Source: Sphingomonas albertensis
Lineage (GTDB): Bacteria; Pseudomonadota; Alphaproteobacteria; Sphingomonadales; Sphingomonadaceae
Assembly (NCBI RefSeq): GCF_014358075.1
Contig: NZ_JACONT010000010.1
Location: 1 to 64,000 of the forward strand
Direction of reading: 5' to 3'
DNA: 64,000 nucleotides
Shown: positions 62,409-64,000 of the stretch, piece by piece
Layout: each line of letters begins with the position of its first letter
Position numbering within the stretch: the first letter of the stretch is position 1
The notes under the pieces: generated by a model
Databases searched by the model: none
What the model was told of the DNA's origin: nothing
The model's input: the letters and a program-made list of their open reading frames with translations, nothing else
Made by a program: the position numbers and the translations under genes

Positions 62409-63189
62409 TCGAATCAGACGCATATACCCTACGCCGGTAGCCAGCGACCAAGCCTGAAATAACGAGGATCGCGGCAGCGCCGGTTGCTACGGCAATAGGT
62501 CCTGCAGCTTGGCCACCTGCAGCGAAGATAGCAGCAAGAGCCCAAAGGAAAACAGCTGCGTACGGCAGATTGCCACGTCCTCGGACCAGCACGGTGGCCG
62601 CGATGAGTCCAGCAATCACGATCACCGCTGCACCGATTACCGGCGCGGCTGCACCGCCCTCCATGCCGTGATACCTCAGGCTAGCTGCGATGTTGACGGT
62701 GGTAGCGACGGTCAACCATGCGGCGAGCGCGCTCAACGGAAGGTACGCACACCACCACGCGGTTTTCGACACCGCCGCATTCGACAGGGCACGATAGGCA
62801 ATGATCAGGCACGTCAGCGTGAAGGTAATGATCAGAACCGATACGAAGCTTAACCCGTAAAGCTGTGTGTAAGCAGCCCAGAGTGCGTTCCCCAAAAATG
62901 CGCCCGCTGCCGGCCAGCGCAGGCGATGAAGCAATGCATTTTGGCGCTGTGCGGGCAGGGCCTGATAAACAGCAAACACCGTGGCTCCGAGGTAGAGCGC
63001 GCCCCAGATCGAGAATGCCCAGCCTGCCGGGGTTATCAAGGTTCGGACCGCCAGAGACCGGGATCCGATAGGCTCACCGATCCCAATCTGCGGTAAAAGA
63101 GGCGTTAGAATTTGAAGCGCTGCTGTCAGCAGCACCGCGAGATGCGGCAGATCGAACGCGGTCCGTTGGGGTAAGGTATTCGTTGCCAT
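62398..63189 (-). CDS. TspO/MBR-like multi-helix membrane protein
   Basis: The product is 263 residues with seven to eight helices. ITPAGWAFSIWGALYLGATVFAVYQALP and WPAAGAFLGNALWAAYTQLYGLSFVSVLIIT resemble the 'tPp-wvF--vW-~lY' and 'N--W--~f' patterns of TspO-related proteins, and W-rich TAWWCAYLPLSALAAWLTVATTVN fits too. It is longer than true TspO (five helices, about 160 residues), so it belongs to the extended group of unknown role. The start at MATNTLPQRTAF is chosen over a 36-codon upstream extension. Confidence 0.65.
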   Translation of the reverse strand: MATNTLPQRTAFDLPHLAVLLTAALQILTPLLPQIGIGEPIGSRSLAVRTLITPAGWAFSIWGALYLGATVFAVYQALPAQRQNALLHRLRWPAAGAFLGNALWAAYTQLYGLSFVSVLIITFTLTCLIIAYRALSNAAVSKTAWWCAYLPLSALAAWLTVATTVNIAASLRYHGMEGGAAAPVIGAAVIVIAGLIAATVLVRGRGNLPYAAVFLWALAAIFAAGGQAAGPIAVATGAAAILVISGLVAGYRRRVYASDSIRG

Positions 63190-63379
63190 TTTTCCACAAC
63201 GGCCGATCAGCTTACGCGTTGCAATGTCACAAAGAAACTCGCTCGCATTCAGCGCTATCGTACTTAAACGGTCCTCGGGCGCCTGACATATTGTCATTTA
63301 CCCGAGGCTTCAGTGGGACGACCCAGAGGCCTTTATCCACGATCCCGGTTGCGACGCGAAGGCGGTATCTTATCGTGTT

Positions 63380-63574
63380 CTAAAGTGCAGAGGATAAGAC
63401 GCAATATACCAGCACCGGTACGCCAACCAAAACGATTAAAAGTAACAGGTTGAGCTCCATAAGTCGGCTCAGCCAGTCCTTACCTTCATTCTGCCGGGCT
63501 TCGGCATCAGCCTTAGAATAGTCTTCTACAATCTCCAGATCGAATTTGTTCGAGAAAAAACTTTGTGGTCGCAT
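63380..63574 (-). CDS. Small C-terminally anchored membrane protein (tentative)
   Basis: The product is about 64 residues. A hydrophilic acidic first half (MRPQSFFSNKFDLEIVEDYSKADAEARQNEGKDW) is followed by a strong hydrophobic helix (LNLLLLIVLVGVPVLVYCVLSS) at the end. No clear ribosome site precedes the ATG, and longer in-frame starts exist up to 63664. I recognise no family. It sits between the TspO-like gene and the second copy of the conserved RNA element. Confidence 0.4.
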   Translation of the reverse strand: MRPQSFFSNKFDLEIVEDYSKADAEARQNEGKDWLSRLMELNLLLLIVLVGVPVLVYCVLSSAL

Positions 63575-63664
63575 CCGCAAGAAAGGCTGAGGTGCTGGAT
63601 TGGCAGCTTGATGCTGACGGTCATCCTGACACAAATCATCGGATTTCGAGACTTGGTTTTCCAC

Positions 63665-63925
63665 TACACGGTTTCCACTTATTCGAGATCATGGGCGCGC
63701 AGAACGCGTCCCAAAGGTCAGATCGAATAAAGCCCGAACTCGAGCGGCAGTGGCCGCGAGCTCGGGCTAAGCGCGTGCGGCGAGTTGGCCGGCGTGGTCG
63801 CGGAAACGCTTATGTGTCGCAGGAGCGTACATGCCAGTAACATCGGGGACCCGTGTCCTAATGTCAACTCGTGCAAATCCATTTGCTCTCCTATTGACCT
63901 TGACCGGCTAAACCCTAGCTTGAGG
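63665..63925. promoter_or_regulatory. Intergenic with promoter before element copy 2
   Basis: No supported gene. TTGACC (63894-63899), 16 bases and TAGCTT (63916-63921) form a promoter with the same spacing, and the same four-base distance to the conserved block, as upstream of copy 1. Confidence 0.5.
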
Positions 63926-63996
63926 GAGCGGGCCGGGCCCCTCTGGCGGTCGTCTCAGGACGAACGTGATGTCGGACCGCATCGGGTTATCTCGAT
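63926..63996 (+). ncRNA. Conserved leader/sRNA element, copy 2
   Basis: The 20-base and 31-base outer blocks are identical to copy 1 at 60077-60147. The 20-base centre differs: it holds TCGTC-TCAG-GACGA, a five-base hairpin with a tetraloop. The element ends four bases before the window edge, so the gene it serves, if any, lies outside. It is preceded by a promoter with the same geometry as copy 1. Confidence 0.6.
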
Positions 63997-64000
63997 GTCT

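Overview
The window reads as chromosome of an alphaproteobacterium of the Sphingomonadales, most likely Sphingomonas. It is GC-rich. It carries the order mreB-mreC-mreD-mrdA-rodA and the block rpsM-rpsK-rpoA-rplQ, together with many TonB-dependent receptors and secreted proteins, and short palindromic repeats of the kind common in sphingomonads. No rRNA, CRISPR array or complete prophage is visible.

Layout. 0.3-8.7 kb: phosphatidylserine decarboxylase, a gamma-glutamyltransferase/acetamidase pair, a CubicO-type serine hydrolase, a class A beta-lactamase-like protein that lacks the deacylation residues, and a CYTH-CHAD protein. 8.9-14.9 kb: a cell-surface-signalling cassette (ECF sigma, FecR anti-sigma, STN-containing TonB receptor) followed by a secreted trehalase. 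14.9-21.2 kb: fatty acid desaturase with a divergent PaaX-like regulator, a siderophore-type TonB receptor, and a TetR gene facing a DUF1349/maltose acetyltransferase pair across a perfect 14-bp palindrome. 21.2-21.6 kb: an integrase remnant abutting tRNA-Lys(CUU). 21.8-29.5 kb: the rod-shape operon and divergent mutL, whose linker contains an in-frame palindromic repeat. 29.7-35.4 kb: ribosomal/RNA polymerase genes and guaA.

35.4-42 kb is accessory. A P4-type integrase lies directly after guaA, a known integration hotspot, with repeated TGACGGT boxes, an AlpA-type regulator, decayed gene fragments, a frameshifted Crp/Fnr gene and a GGDEF/EAL protein. 42.4-44.5 kb holds small stress/envelope-type proteins (DUF937, DUF3597, DUF4142). 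44.9-57.9 kb is an unusual run of more than a dozen mostly unrelated exported proteins of unknown function on both strands, several with paired cysteines, interrupted by an IS110 remnant, a nonsense-disrupted gene, a SugE-type exporter with a possible guanidine-II leader, and an M48 protease. 58.2-63.6 kb: MFS transporter, TerC, MipA/OmpV and a TspO-like membrane protein.

The most interesting undescribed item is a 71-nt element upstream of terC (60077-60147) that recurs at the right edge (63926-63996). A perfectly conserved 20-nt block and a perfectly conserved 31-nt block flank a 20-nt segment that differs completely in sequence but keeps its length. Both copies follow a -35/-10 pair with identical geometry. 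This looks like a structured leader RNA or small RNA family. All functional names rest on reading protein motifs by eye; nothing was searched against databases.
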